Source of the DNA: Metridium senile
Taxonomy: Eukaryota; Cnidaria; Anthozoa; Actiniaria; Metridiidae
Assembly: GCA_949775045.1 (NCBI GenBank)
Contig: OX459106.1
Span: 246,001-310,000 of the forward strand
DNA: 64,000 bases
Reading direction: 5' to 3'
Each line of letters starts with the position of its first letter. Position 1 is the stretch's first letter. The notes below the pieces were generated by a model. It was not told the origin of the DNA. It ran no database searches and worked only from the letters and a program-made list of their open reading frames with translations. Shown here in pieces: positions 34,741 through 46,494 of the stretch. The translations under genes were made by a program, and so were the position numbers.

Positions 34741-37700
34741 CTCACAGCTCCAACCAACCGTTCACTCATCTTGATCATCCCAGCTATCACACTGGTAGTC
34801 TTGGAACTTTTCCTGAGATTACAGACCGTGAACCTTTGAGTGGCACTTAGCCTGCCAGAACTGCCGAAACTGTCATCATCATTGTAATCATAATGATCAT
34901 CATAGTAGACTACATTCGGGTCATCGCTTTGTTGATTTTGTTGACAGTCAGCCTCAAAACCAAGACTGTTTGCTGCAGTGGCGACGAGTTGCTGTATTCG
35001 TTGCTTGGTCGGGATATCGATCAAAGCTAAATCAGTGCATATAGTGCTGTTGATGTCTGCCTTTGAAAGTTGAGCGTTGTAGAGATCATCGAAGCTTCCT
35101 CGGCCATCTTTACAACTAACCAACAAGAATATGAAAAAAACATACATACATTACATATATACAACTTTATTTAACGTGGGTAGACAAACTCAGAAAACGT
35201 CATGTTAATTTGACCTCCAGGCTCAAACAAAAAACTAATATCTATTCCTAATCAGCTAGCACTCAGGATTGCGCATTATGAATAGAAATTTGTAAAATAT
35301 TATATTTATCCTTTCACTTAAATTATTAATCCTTATTTATGTAATCATATTTACATATCTATCTATCTTTGTATATTTATTATTTAAATTTTGCTTCAAT
35401 CTTTAATAGTATAATATAAAAATCTTGTTAAAAATATACGAATGAGCAATAAAAGTATTGTATTGTAAAAGTATTGTATCAGTGACATTAAAAAGTGACT
35501 GGTTTCCAATTTGGCCCACAACATGTACCTTCATTTAAAATACCGTGGTATTCAATCCCCGTTCAGGGATTCTGCAATTATTATCAGGAGGGTGTCTAAA
35601 TAATAAGAATCATGCGGCCAAAAATAGTTAATATCCTATGTACCCCTTTCAAAACAAATTTTGTGTGGAGGGAGCGTGCAGCGGGGGAGACTCGTCTTTC
35701 TCCAGTTCTGTTATGTCAGGCCTACTCCGGGCCCACAAGTCACCCTAAGACACCATCGTCTTTAGGCGTTTTAAGAAATTTTGAGGAAATATTTGGGGCG
35801 ATCTAGGGCACCGGCAACTTAGGGCGTCTTTAGGCGTTTTAAGGTATCAAGATACAAATTTCCGACCTCTTTTGACGAAATTACGTTTTTGGTATCTATA
35901 TATTTCAATGCAAAAAAAAATTAAAAATGATTTTTCGACTTCTTGGTTCGGAGTAGGCCTTATGTCCGATCATCCCCTCCATCCCCTCCACCAATAAAAC
36001 CGCTAAACCCTCCATATATACACGCTTCGATGTAGTACCTGTATTTCTTTGAATACTACTGTAGGCGAAAGTTTGTAAACCGACCTTTCGATATCTTTGT
36101 GTTTCACTTGTTCGATATTCCCGTCCGAAACAAACAGGAATTGATAGGAAATGCTCAATCCGTGGCATAAGATGTATCATTATGAGAGTAATGGAGAACT
36201 CATGTTATTGTTGCGGCTTTACTTCCAATGAATTGTCCTTGAGGTTATTCCTAGCCTTATCTGTTTTGCTGTCAAGAATAACGAGCCGTAGCTCGGCTGA
36301 CATGTTTACCAAGGCAATTGATAGCGTTAGGATGTGAAATTATGAAATTCAAACCCTAGGAGTGCGATGATATTTAAGCATTTATAAAACCACTTCTCTT
36401 AAATTCTCAGATCTTCTAACATGCATGACGCAGTGCGCCCTACTAATCGGGGAGACTCACTCACACTACCTACCTCTACGTTAAATATCTTGCGCACAAC
36501 TCGGCTCACATGTTCACTTTTTTGCGTAGGGAGAAAAACCGGATAACCCGGATAAAAACCCGTGGCATAGGAGAGAAGAACACAACAAACAAACTCAACT
36601 CACATACAACCCATGCCCGAGCCGAGACTCGAACCTGGACCACAGCAGTGAGGTGCAGCGCTCTCACCGCTAGGCCCCTCATGCTACCCACATAATTCGA
36701 TCAAGCTGTCCTCTTACCTTTGCACAATGTTCCCAATCAATTGGAATATCTTCCTCTGGCATCTAAAAGCATATTTTAGTTGGTTCACATACACAGATAC
36801 ACGTTCTAAAGTTGAATTAACTTTAGGTATATCAGCGCCGCCGAAGGGACTGGTGACAAACTGGTCAAGGTAATTATAAGCTTCTTCGATTTTCCCATTT
36901 CTACTTGATGGGACACATTTTAGGATGAATCGGAGCGGTGATTTTATCGATCGTGTAGTCATTGCAGATAGGATATTGTCGTACTGAAAGTAAAAGAAAT
37001 AAGATTATGAGATTTGCAACAGTTAGCACCAAATTGAAAAATCGTTTAGGATTAATTTAAAAAACAATAGAGTCTTTCCAAACAATTGCCCTAAACCTAA
37101 CCAAACAATAGCGGTACTGTATTAGGGGACCAACGAAAACGCAGCTTTCGACTGGTGCTGCATTACTGTCAGATTTGGACTATAGACCATTTCACGGCGG
37201 TTCTCGTCGATCAACCAAAGCATCGATAGAATGTAATATACACATCTTTCAAAAAACGTTGTCGAAGCTTTACAGCAGTTCTCAGTCACACGTGCACCGC
37301 TCGCATAAAAAGCACCGCTATAAAAGGTGAAGTTGGTGGACGTCAATCAAACTGTGTTTACAAGACGCATGGTGTTTTTACTTCAGTCGGGTTGCGAAAC
37401 ATGTCTGAATTCCTACAACAACCTCTTCGTCGGATTCAGACATGTGTTGCAGCCTGACTGAAGTATAAACACCATGCTTCTTGTAAACACAGTTTGATTG
37501 ACGTCCACCAACTTCACGTTTTATAGCGGTGCTTTTTATGCGAGCGGTGCACGTGTGACTGAGAACCGCTGTAAAGCTACTTTTAAGTTTAAAAACTATA
37601 GAAAACAATAGAATTAGCATAAAGTTCCACTAAATAGTCAGCTAACTATTTCATGAGTTTATTACTGTTACTCTAATAACGTGCTCGTCAATACTTACAA

Positions 37701-40700
37701 AATCGTCGATCTTTTGTTTGTAAGCAGTAGCGGAAAGTTTATGGACTGTTGAGAATACGTGAAGAAAGACATTTCCTATAGCAAGGTTAATTTCCTTTAC
37801 TTCATTACAACCAATGGCGGCAGAGATTAATCCCAATTGTTCAAATCCTGAATTAAAAATTCCAAAACTATATTATCGCGGTTAATCAACTCATTTTTTA
37901 TTCGTACAATTACAATTACAAATACATTGTAACAATGTAAAGAAAATTACTTGAGAAATTGTACATGTCATCTAAAAATAGCGAAAGCTAATCTAGTTAG
38001 ATGACATAATTGGAGTTTGCAAAAATATATATGCAATATTTCTGTGTCAATATATACAATTCTAAAGATATTTACATAAACAAGAAAATTAAGAATTGAT
38101 ATGATTAATACAAAGAAAGACAGCATGAAGCCATCAGCAGAAAATAATTATTAAACAAATAAATAAAAGAATGAAAAATGGAAAAGGGTACTTAATATAT
38201 GGTGTTAAATAATTTTTTATATAACATTAAATATTAAATAGTCCTATTAAATAGTTTATTAAATAGTATTATTAAATATTACTATATTTATAAAAAGACC
38301 ATTTATAATTTTTCTTTTATAGAGTCCTTTACTAACACATTTGAGCTCTTCGTCAATTGAGTTCCACAGACTAACTCCACAGAATCTAATTGAAAATTTT
38401 CCATAATTTGTTCTAACAGAAGGCAAATAAAATGAATTTTTTGATGCAAGTCTGGTCTGATAGATTAATTTACAACTATAAAGAAGAGGATAACCAATCA
38501 ATGCACAAATTATGATTGTAATACTGCAGAATGTTTCCTTGGACCTCCATTTAAACTCACTGTGGAAAGCCCTGGTAAAAATGTAGGCAATGCAGTGATC
38601 GAGCTCTTAAGCTTTATTAAAATGAAGTACGTTGTGCTTGACGTTTTCACTCTTTCATAACTACGATCGCAATTACGTATAACTCACAAAAGAACAAATG
38701 AAAATAAGTGATATCCTCGCAGTACAATTTTAAATATATAGTCAATAATAGTGCAAAATTTCAGTCAAATCCATATAAAACGAGGTCTTTAAAAGTAGCG
38801 CCGAAGTTGAAGTACGAAAGAACGTACCACCCGTCGAATGAAAATTTACTACAACGAGCGTGACATGGCGTGTTTATTTCAGTGGCTGATTAACATGCAG
38901 CGCACAGTTTTAAATTCCTCAATGCACTCTTAGTCTAATTAGAATTCTTTTTATATTATAATTATTGAAAGTTTCTTATTCTCATTTTGATATCTTCTAA
39001 AAGTAATGGATCTTCATTACAACTGCAACACTGCCTTCAACCCTTCCAGAAGACAATTCATGTTTATCATGTAATTCTCCTTCAAGAAATCAGGCGTGCG
39101 GCTTGTTCGAAGAAGGGGGATATGTTTTGCTGCTTTTTCGGGTGGGTCGCTTTAATATAACTGGTCGTTCCTTTCACCGCTTTTCCCTCGACTTTTTTAA
39201 TTGTTCCCTTTTCCAACGTTTAACATCTACACGAAAAGTACGACCCATGTTGTATTCGAGCTGGAATGCGCGATGAGAATAAGAAACCTTCAATAATTAT
39301 TTAAATAATTACTTAATAATTATTTAAATAATTATTTAACACTGTGCGCTGCATGTTAATCAGCCACTGAAATAAACACGCGATGCGCTCGTTGTTGTAA
39401 ATTTTCATTTTCATACTTTCGTATTTCAACTTCGGCTTTTAAAAAACGTTCTTTTATGTGGATGTGACTGAAATTTTGCAACATTATTAACTATATATCT
39501 AAAACTGTACTGTGAAGATATCACCCATTTACGTTTGTTCTTTTGTGAGTTTTACGCAATTGTGATCGTAGTTATGAAGGAGTGCAAACGTCAAGCAAAA
39601 CTTCATTTTAATAAAAAGCTCGATCTCTGCATTGCCTACATATTAACCAGAGCTTTCCGCAGGGAGTTTAAATGGAGGTCCAAGGAAACATTCTGCAGTA
39701 CTACGATCATAATTTGTGCATCCTATGAAATGTTTTGACCGCTTATATTTACACACGAACAAAATACGCATTTAAATTTTTCGTGATTTATTTGTTATCG
39801 AACAGATAACTTTTCTTCAAACTTTCCAAATTGATGTGCTAAACGTAGCAGTTTATAGCACATTTATTGGTTTTTCGCAATCAGCTCAAATTCAAAATAT
39901 ATTTAAGAATAACCATTTTCCAAAAAAGTTGTTTATCGTTGCTATGGAAACTTTGATTAGCATAATTAATTATTAAAACATCATTCAAAACTTCCATCCA
40001 AAAATGTCATTTGGTATAAAATTCACATTCATGGGGCGAGGGTAGGATCATGTAATTGCGAATTCAAAAAGGGATGTGTGCGCCATGAAAAACTACCTCG
40101 AGACACCTTAATTTTGATGTTTTTCGTAGAGCATAGGTTACAGAAAAATGTTGTTTATAGCGAAACATACACAGTCTTATTCTCTGTTCTATAAGCTTGA
40201 AAATGATATATATTTTGTCTATTATTGTTGTAAAATGACGCAGAAAACAAATTTTTAACTGAGAGCATGTGAAGCACCCCGCGAAGGTGGACCATATCCT
40301 TAATAGTGATGGTAATTGTGATGATCATGATGATAATGATTCGGCAAATACCTTGTCTTAAACCATCAATGGTTGAATTGACACTTGTAGCGTAATTCTC
40401 AGCTTCCTTGAATCCGACTGTCAAACACTCTCGATGGATCTTTGCCGTTTCTTTGATAGAGTTACTTGTACTTAGAGCACTATAACTATCGATTCTCTCG
40501 ATGGTCTTACTGTGGTCGCCTTGAAAGGCAGCTCCTATCGAGTTTTCTAGTTTGGATCTGTAAACTGTAAGTTGTAGCTGCGCAACAATGAAACATGAAT
40601 GGATGAGTGAATGAATGAATGCGTGAATGAATAGATGGATGAATAAATAATTCATAGATTAATTAATCAATCAACTAATTTAATAATGAAAGTTAAAGGA

Positions 40701-43700
40701 ATTATAAACTCACGACGTTTCCGTCTCATCATGAAATCATCATCAGGTACATTGCAAATACGTCATTTTAAACTGCTTTATAACAAGAGGTATTGCTCGT
40801 AAACACATGCAATAGTTATTTAAAAGTCCTTAATTAAATAACTTTGCTCTTATCGAGTCACTTCGAAGCGCGCAAAGGATTGTTTGTCAAAAGGATTAGT
40901 TACAAAATGGCACCTCGAGACAAAAACAATGTCGGTTATACTTTTAGGCATTTGCGTTTTTTGTTTCTTTTTTATCCCTGATAGAGCAGCAGTGAGCTTT
41001 TATTGTCAAAAAAAAAAAAAAAAACCCTTTTAATGTAAAGTTATTTTAAGGATGTATTTATCGAGGGAAACAACTCTCTCGAACGACGCCATCTTGGAAC
41101 TGTTGGTGAATGCTACAAATGCCTCTGATTGGCTTATACTAATCGGAAATCACCTGGATCGCAAAACACAAGTTTCGTACCTGGCTGGAGAGGTAATTAT
41201 TCAAGTACTCATTCAATATGGCTGACATGTCCTCAAATACTGTCCCATAGACTGGTATGAACGTTTTGATATTTTGAACTTCCTGAAGCTTTTCAAATTC
41301 TTCCATGATGCCAGCTACAGTCCATTTATTATCGGCATTGCCTTGACGAAGGTATTGCTGTGGAAATCAAATGGTTTGGAAAAAATGAAGTAAATATATC
41401 TCTCATGTTTATTCAAAATACAAGACCCGTAACTATGATACTAATAATTATCATATGATTAACTCGCACAAACAAAACTGTTTTACGTGTTCCTTTTTTT
41501 TCCAAGAGTCCTAAAGCTTTGGAACAATTTGCCATCTCATTTCAAAAATCTCAACTTGAAACAATATATATAAACACTTATGTATAATATATATTATAAG
41601 AAACTGCAAATGTACCAGCCACCATAAACTACCTTCACCTCTGGCTGTTTTCCCTTGTATATATTTTTCCTTTACTTTTTTGTGTGTGTGTGTCATTCAA
41701 ATAGCATTTAAGTTATATCTTATTTCATAGGGGATATTGCCAAGCAATTGGGGCTCTGCCCTGTGTCTTTATCCAACGCAAATTGATTAGAATAAAACAA
41801 GGAAGGAAGGACAAAAGGAAGGAAGGAAAGAAGGAAGGAAAGATGGAAGGATGGAAAGATGGAAGACAAGATAGTGGATAGATGGAGTGAATGAATGGAT
41901 TAAGCGGTGAGTCATTCAGTCAGTATAGTCAGTCATTTAGAATGTAACACAATCAAACAGTCATCCAATCATGGAATAGTTTTAGATCAATCAATCTATT
42001 TATCCATCCGTTTGTTTTACCCCTATCTGTGCGGTCTTCTGCATAACAATGTCTTTGAGGAGAGGGTCCATTGATTGTGCAATCTTTTCATGGTCTAGAC
42101 GAATCCTTAAAACATCCATCCATATATCTTTGTATTTAGATATCACATCCAATTCCAAAAGACGTTTTGCATTTCCTATTGGAGAAAGTAGGTAAACAAG
42201 CAGGCAAGCAGGCAAGCAGGCAAGCAGGCAAGCAGGCAAGCAGGCAAGCAGGCAAGCAGGCAAGCAGGCAAGCAGGCAAGCAGGCAAGCAGGCAAGCAGG
42301 CAAGCAGGCAAGCAGGCAAGCAGGCAAGCAGGCAAGCAGTAATATCCTATATGCCTACCATCAGCAATGGCTGCTTCAATCTTTTCAGCATCTTGAATAA
42401 AAGGGGTCAAAATTTTTGCATATGCATTCTTGACTCCTGTCAACGTACTGCTCTTTAAAGCTTCATACTGTCTCATTGCCACACTGCCATCTTGACCAAC
42501 CATTTGCATGATCATTTTAGAAACCTCGTAGACTAACTTGAAGTTCTTGAGACACTGTTCTGCTCTTTCCATTGCTTGTGACTCAACGTTGTTGGTAAAT
42601 GTTGTTACAAGCTCAACATATGGGGCGGCCTCAAGTATTCCTGACAGAATGAAAATAATAAAAAAGTTCCCTTCAGACGAAGCTGATCTTCAAGAAAGCC
42701 GTCGGTGCGCTCATTTTACTTACCTCTCTCCATCAATACTCCGTTTTACGGGTATTTAAAGCTACTTAAAGCTACACGAAAAGAAGAGTAGTTGAAACAA
42801 GGATGCGAGGTCAAAATATATTTACTGATTTATGTATTGTTTAATATTTATACATTGTGGTACCTCTATTAAGCGGTCACCCTCAATACTTTCCAAAGTG
42901 GCCGCTTATTTTAATAGTGGGTGACCGCTTAATAGAGATACCACTGTATAATGTTCACTATTACTCATTACACAGTTAAATAAACAAAGAATCACGTGTC
43001 ACTTTTGCAATGTTTATCTCTACTTTACCCTGACAAGACTATTGAATAAGATTAAATTTGCTTGTATTTCAATACATAATATATAGTTATTCAAATTGTT
43101 CAACTTATTTTGATTCAGTGTACATGTATGAGAGGCTACTCAGTCAAGAACAATAGTTATCGAAACCATGATTATGCTTGGTGATATATATCTAATTCAA
43201 TTAACTTTGTCGCTGATTTATAATGCCTAAAGCCTAATCGTCAGACCGAAAGGGATCGTGGGATATCTTTTAACGAGGCGAATGAGGCGTGCAAAGCGTG
43301 TAAAACATTCAACATGTATTTGCAAGTGTTCCTCAGTGGAAACAAAAACACAAATTACGGTTTAGGAAACTTGAAAACTCATGAAATTTTAAAATCCCAT
43401 GACCACTTTCGCTCTCAAGATTAGGCTTTAGGCTTGTTTCAGCGACAAGGTTAATTGAATTGGTGATATATAATACTTACTGATAATTTCTTCATTAATT
43501 CTTTGAGCTGATAAAATAGAATACTTTCACGTTAATTACAGAATAATATCTATTATATAAACTTCAAGGAAATATCAGGTGATCTCCTGCGCGAAAAAGT
43601 GATATCTTCACATTGTGAAAATACTGTTTTCATGGATACTCCGTGCATTCATGTTATTTTTGATGCATATATTCTTGGTAAAACTTTTGCTATTTCATTT

Positions 43701-45439
43701 GTCATGAGTTTATATAATAAACAGAACATTACATGGACGCTTGGAGATACGGATTTTATCTTCTCGTGTCAAATGATATCTCACTCGTTCGCTGCGCTTA
43801 CTCGTGAGATATCAATTGAACAATCGAAGATAAAATCCATATCTCCGCGCGCCCATGTAATATCTTCTATATATTGTTAATACAAGAGGTAAATAGTATA
43901 ATAAACAATGTGCATTTTCTATACTTGCCTTGATCGGCCGTTGCACAACCTATAAGAAAATTTTAACATCATGAGAAACTAGTCAGTCAAGAACAATAGT
44001 TATTCAAATTGGTCAACACATTTTGATTCAGTGTACATGTATGAGAGGCTAGTCAGTCTAGAACAATAGTTGTTCAAATTGGTCTGCTTATTTCAATTCA
44101 ATGTACATGTATAAGAGGCTAGTCAGTCTAGAACAATGGTTATAAAAAATTGGTCTGCATAACTCAATTATGTATACAGGTATGAAAGTCTAGTCAGTCA
44201 AGAACAATAGTTATTCAAATTGGTCACCATATTTTGATTCAGTGTACATGTATGAGAGGCTAGTCAGTCAAGAACAATAGATATTCAAACAGGGTAACAT
44301 ATTTTGATTTGTAAAAAAATGGTTACCTTGAGGTTTCCTGAACTCGCCTTCTAGGATCAAAAACAACAAAATAATTATTTGTACTATAGGACTTGAACTG
44401 AAAATTTCGAGCACTCGGCCTTGAAAATAGCAGCTCAAGTCCACTTGGACGTACTTACGCTGGTATCAAGTATCTGCACGTGATCAAAACGCGCCATCGG
44501 GTTGGCTAATTACCTCATGAATAATTAAGGATTTTTTTTATAGATCATTAATGAGTGATACCATAAAGATTGTTTCACGGGTTAATGCGAACCGCTTTAT
44601 ATCAGTGAAATACAAAACTTAGGCTAGGTTTGCATTTGCACGGGACCGGACGAATTTTTGACCGGTCAAAAGATCGACCTGGACTAGCTGTTTCACACGG
44701 AACCGATCATTACAATATTCTCGTTCTGTTCAGACGAGACCATCAGAACCGGGCAATTGTAAAGTTTGTAAGTAGTTTTAACATCTGCCCATGCGCACTG
44801 GGCTGTTTATATATAGCTACATTTACACGGTACCGGGCGAATTGTTCACCGGTCAAACTGTTTAAACGGTACCGGTCAACGTTTTGATTGGGCTGGATGA
44901 AAATCGTCTTCTGTTTTTCAGGTCGAATATTTGATGTTTTTTGACCGGTCAAAAATTTGTCCGGTACCGTGTAAGCGTAGCTAAAATGTATCAATATTTA
45001 ATGCACCTAAATTTCATAGTGTTCTTTTGTTGGTATTTGACAATCACACTTTAACAAATTTAGAAAACAATAAATAAGTATATTGTACTATTTGGTATTT
45101 ACTATTAAGTTTCACGGATAGAGTGAAGTCATTTAACCCGTGAAATAGATATTAGACTAATACACCTTACCCGTCTCTAATTCCATTGTTTTATTTTGTG
45201 TCTATTTGACTATTACACCTTGACTATTTAATTTTGTTTCACGGGTTAAATGTCTTCACTCTACTATTTGCACTGTACTGACTAAGTAATCACTAACTAG
45301 AAACTATTAGTAAGCGACAATTTTGATTATATTTCATGCATTGCTTTGAACGTTTATTGATTGTGTTAATAGATAGCCACTTACCAGAACAAACCTTGCT
45401 TATAAACCCACAGATTAGAAACATTACCCAATACTTCAT
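34725..45439 (-). CDS. Secreted, probably alpha-helical protein of unknown family
   Basis: Eleven exons in matching phase give 590 codons plus stop: 45439-45385, 44350-44327, 43949-43929, 43507-43481, 42640-42359, 42175-42021, 41357-41181, 40577-40352, 37847-37699, 36983-36718, 35115-34725. Exon 1 is a signal peptide (MKYWVMFLICGFISKVCS). Three microexons of 24, 21 and 27 nt follow, all phase 1-1; the intron after the second has a GC donor (AAG|GCAAGT). The remainder is rich in Glu/Lys/Leu/Ile heptad-like stretches, with few cysteines and no membrane helix. The C-terminal exon has an Asp/Tyr-rich segment (DDHYDYNDDDSF). I do not recognise the family. A polyadenylation signal AATAAA lies at 34581-34576. 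The exon chain is strong; function is unknown. Confidence 0.8.
35837..35940. mobile_element. Fragment of the 32828-type TTAA element
   Basis: TTAAGGTATCAAGATACAAA and GACGAAATTACGTTTTTGGT match the right end of the 32828-34480 element in reverse. Confidence 0.65.
36433..36692 (-). mobile_element. SINE with tRNA-Glu-like head, reverse copy
   Basis: Reverse complement of the 48427-48712 element. The head is at 36610-36692 (CTCACCGCTAGGCC, B box GAGACTCGAACCTGG) and the body is shared. It lies in the last intron of the secreted-protein gene. Confidence 0.8.
37267..37577. mobile_element. 311-bp near-perfect palindrome
   Basis: GCTTTACAGCAGTTCTCAGT ... GTGGACGTCAATCAAACTGT pairs with ACAGTTTGATTGACGTCCAC ... 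ACTGAGAACCGCTGTAAAGC. The arms are about 150 bp. The ends resemble those of the element at 56150-56592. Confidence 0.85.
38259..38501 (-). pseudogene. 3' fragment of a LINE-type reverse transcriptase
   Basis: An 80-codon frame contains TRLASKNSFYLP, TNYGKFSIRFCG and SLWNSIDEELK, followed by a basic stretch. This is the pattern found at the C-terminal end of many non-LTR retrotransposon reverse transcriptases. No catalytic core is present, and the fragment abuts the foldback element at 38512. It is a decayed piece inside an intron. Confidence 0.55.
38512..39720. mobile_element. Large foldback element, arms ~450 bp
   Basis: The left arm from TGCACAAATTATGATTGTAA to about 38990 pairs with the right arm from about 39270 to ATCATAATTTGTGCA at 39720. 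Landmarks are TTCCTTGGACCTCCATTTAA/TTTAAATGGAGGTCCAAGG and AGTGGCTGATTAACATGCAG inverted. The loop is about 280 bp. It lies inside an intron. Confidence 0.85.
40857..40960 (+). repeat. Dispersed ~100-bp repeat, copy of 14905-15007
   Basis: GCGCGCAAAGGATTGTTTGT ... GGCACCTCGAGACA ... TTTAGGCATTTGCGT. Confidence 0.7.
42193..42338 (-). repeat. (CAGGCAAG)n octanucleotide array
   Basis: About 18 pure 8-bp units fill most of the 183-bp intron between exons 42640-42359 and 42175-42021. Frames through it (LACLPACL periodicity) are artefacts. Confidence 0.92.
42853..42946. mobile_element. Pogo-like MITE with TA duplication
   Basis: CATTGTGGTACCTCTATTAA and TTAATAGAGATACCACTG at the ends, TA at both flanks, and GCGGTCAC/GTGACCGC inside. 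Confidence 0.8.
43729..43862. mobile_element. Inverted-repeat element
   Basis: ACATGGACGCTTGGAGATAC ... TGATATCTCAC pairs with GTGAGATATCA ... GTATCTCC-type right arm ending CGCCCATGT. Confidence 0.7.
43965..44310 (+). repeat. ~93-bp tandem repeat derived from a MITE
   Basis: The unit with GTCAGTCAAGAACAATAGTT, ATTCAAATTGGTC and CAGTGTACATGTATGAGAGG recurs four to five times. The same words occur in the MITE copies at 30586 and 50829, and once at 43115-43160. Confidence 0.8.
44806..44982. mobile_element. MITE with CACGGTACCGG termini
   Basis: TAGCTACATTTACACGGTAC pairs with GTACCGTGTAAGCGTAGCTA, with inner GACCGGTCAA repeats. A less regular relative lies just left (44625-44760). Confidence 0.75.
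45100..45270. mobile_element. Inverted-repeat element
   Basis: TAGAGTGAAGTCATTTAACC and CCCGTGAAA at left are inverted at right (TTTCACGGG, GGTTAAATGTCTTCACTCTA). Confidence 0.7.
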
Positions 45440-46185
45440 CTTGAATAATGATGACGCACCTTTATTATAAACAAAATAACAGAAAAATGAATGAAAAATA
45501 TTAAAATTCTTTCATTTTAAATATAATATCCTTATTAAAAGTTTAAATGAAATCATGTAGAAGAACACATGTAAAATAGCTTTTCCCAATATATAGTTGA
45601 GCTGAAATTTATCTTATCGAAGCACTAGCTGTATTTACATAGTACTTACTAGGTGAATAGATTGTCCTCTTGGATATTTCTTGAAACTGGCTTAGACGCA
45701 ATTGTATCTGAAGTTCTACAATAAAGCTACATTAAAAATTAATCAATTAGTTAAATGTGTGCAGGTATTTTATATCCAGTAATTGGATCTTTGGCTATTT
45801 TAGGGCAGATTACAACAGGACATTTTAGGTGACCACTTCACATAACCTGTTTAATTGTTAGCCTGTTTGCTCGACGCCAAAATCCATCAAAGTGTCAATT
45901 ACTATTGACTTCCGAGCAAATAGACATCGTATTTCTGAAACCTCAAAAACCTGACTCGGGTTATGCAGTACGCGGCTATGAAATGTAAGGTAAGGGGTGG
46001 ACCATTAGAAGTTGGGGGGAGGGGGGCAATTCCCAAAATAAAAAACGTGCACGGCCAATGCGCCCCCCAAAAAAACAAGTTTAACCGCTAGTTATCGCAC
46101 ATTTTTACGCCAATTATTTCCTGAGAAACACTGACGCAGTCCACACTAGTTTAACTGCTAGGTATCGCACATTTGTACTCCAATA

Positions 46186-46406
46186 CTCCAGTTTCGAGAT
46201 CTCTTTTACTCAGTGTTAGCCTCAAAACCATGTAATATATATGAATACCTTTTGTTCAGTAACAGTCCGTGAAAATGAAAGAGATTTGTGAGCATAGAAG
46301 ACAATAAGAATATATCGAAATCTCACGAGTTTTATCTAAATTTCTGCATATTTTACACACAATTGAGGCTAACACTGAGTAAAAGAGATCTCGAAACTGG
46401 AGTATT
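46186..46406. mobile_element. MITE with ~43-bp terminal inverted repeats
   Basis: CTCCAGTTTCGAGATCTCTT and TACTCAGTGTTAGCCTCAA at left are exactly inverted at right. It lies between the secreted-protein gene and NOLC1. Confidence 0.85.
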
Positions 46407-46474
46407 GTTTCCTTATAAACACTGACACAGTCCACACCAGTAAATAACGAAATTAATGTTTAATAATAAAGTCC

Positions 46475-46480
46475 TTTATT
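46475..46480 (-). terminator. Polyadenylation signal of the NOLC1 gene
   Basis: AATAAA on the minus strand, 15 bp beyond the stop codon. Confidence 0.55.
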
Positions 46481-46494
46481 AACATTGTATTGTT

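Noticed and set aside
39535..39738. 67-codon plus-strand frame as a gene
   Set aside because: It lies in the right arm of the foldback element; the corresponding left arm has a stop, and no splice context is present.
42136..42400. LACLPACL and QASRQAGK repeat proteins on opposite strands
   Set aside because: Artefact of the octamer array inside an intron; the bounding splice sites are clear.
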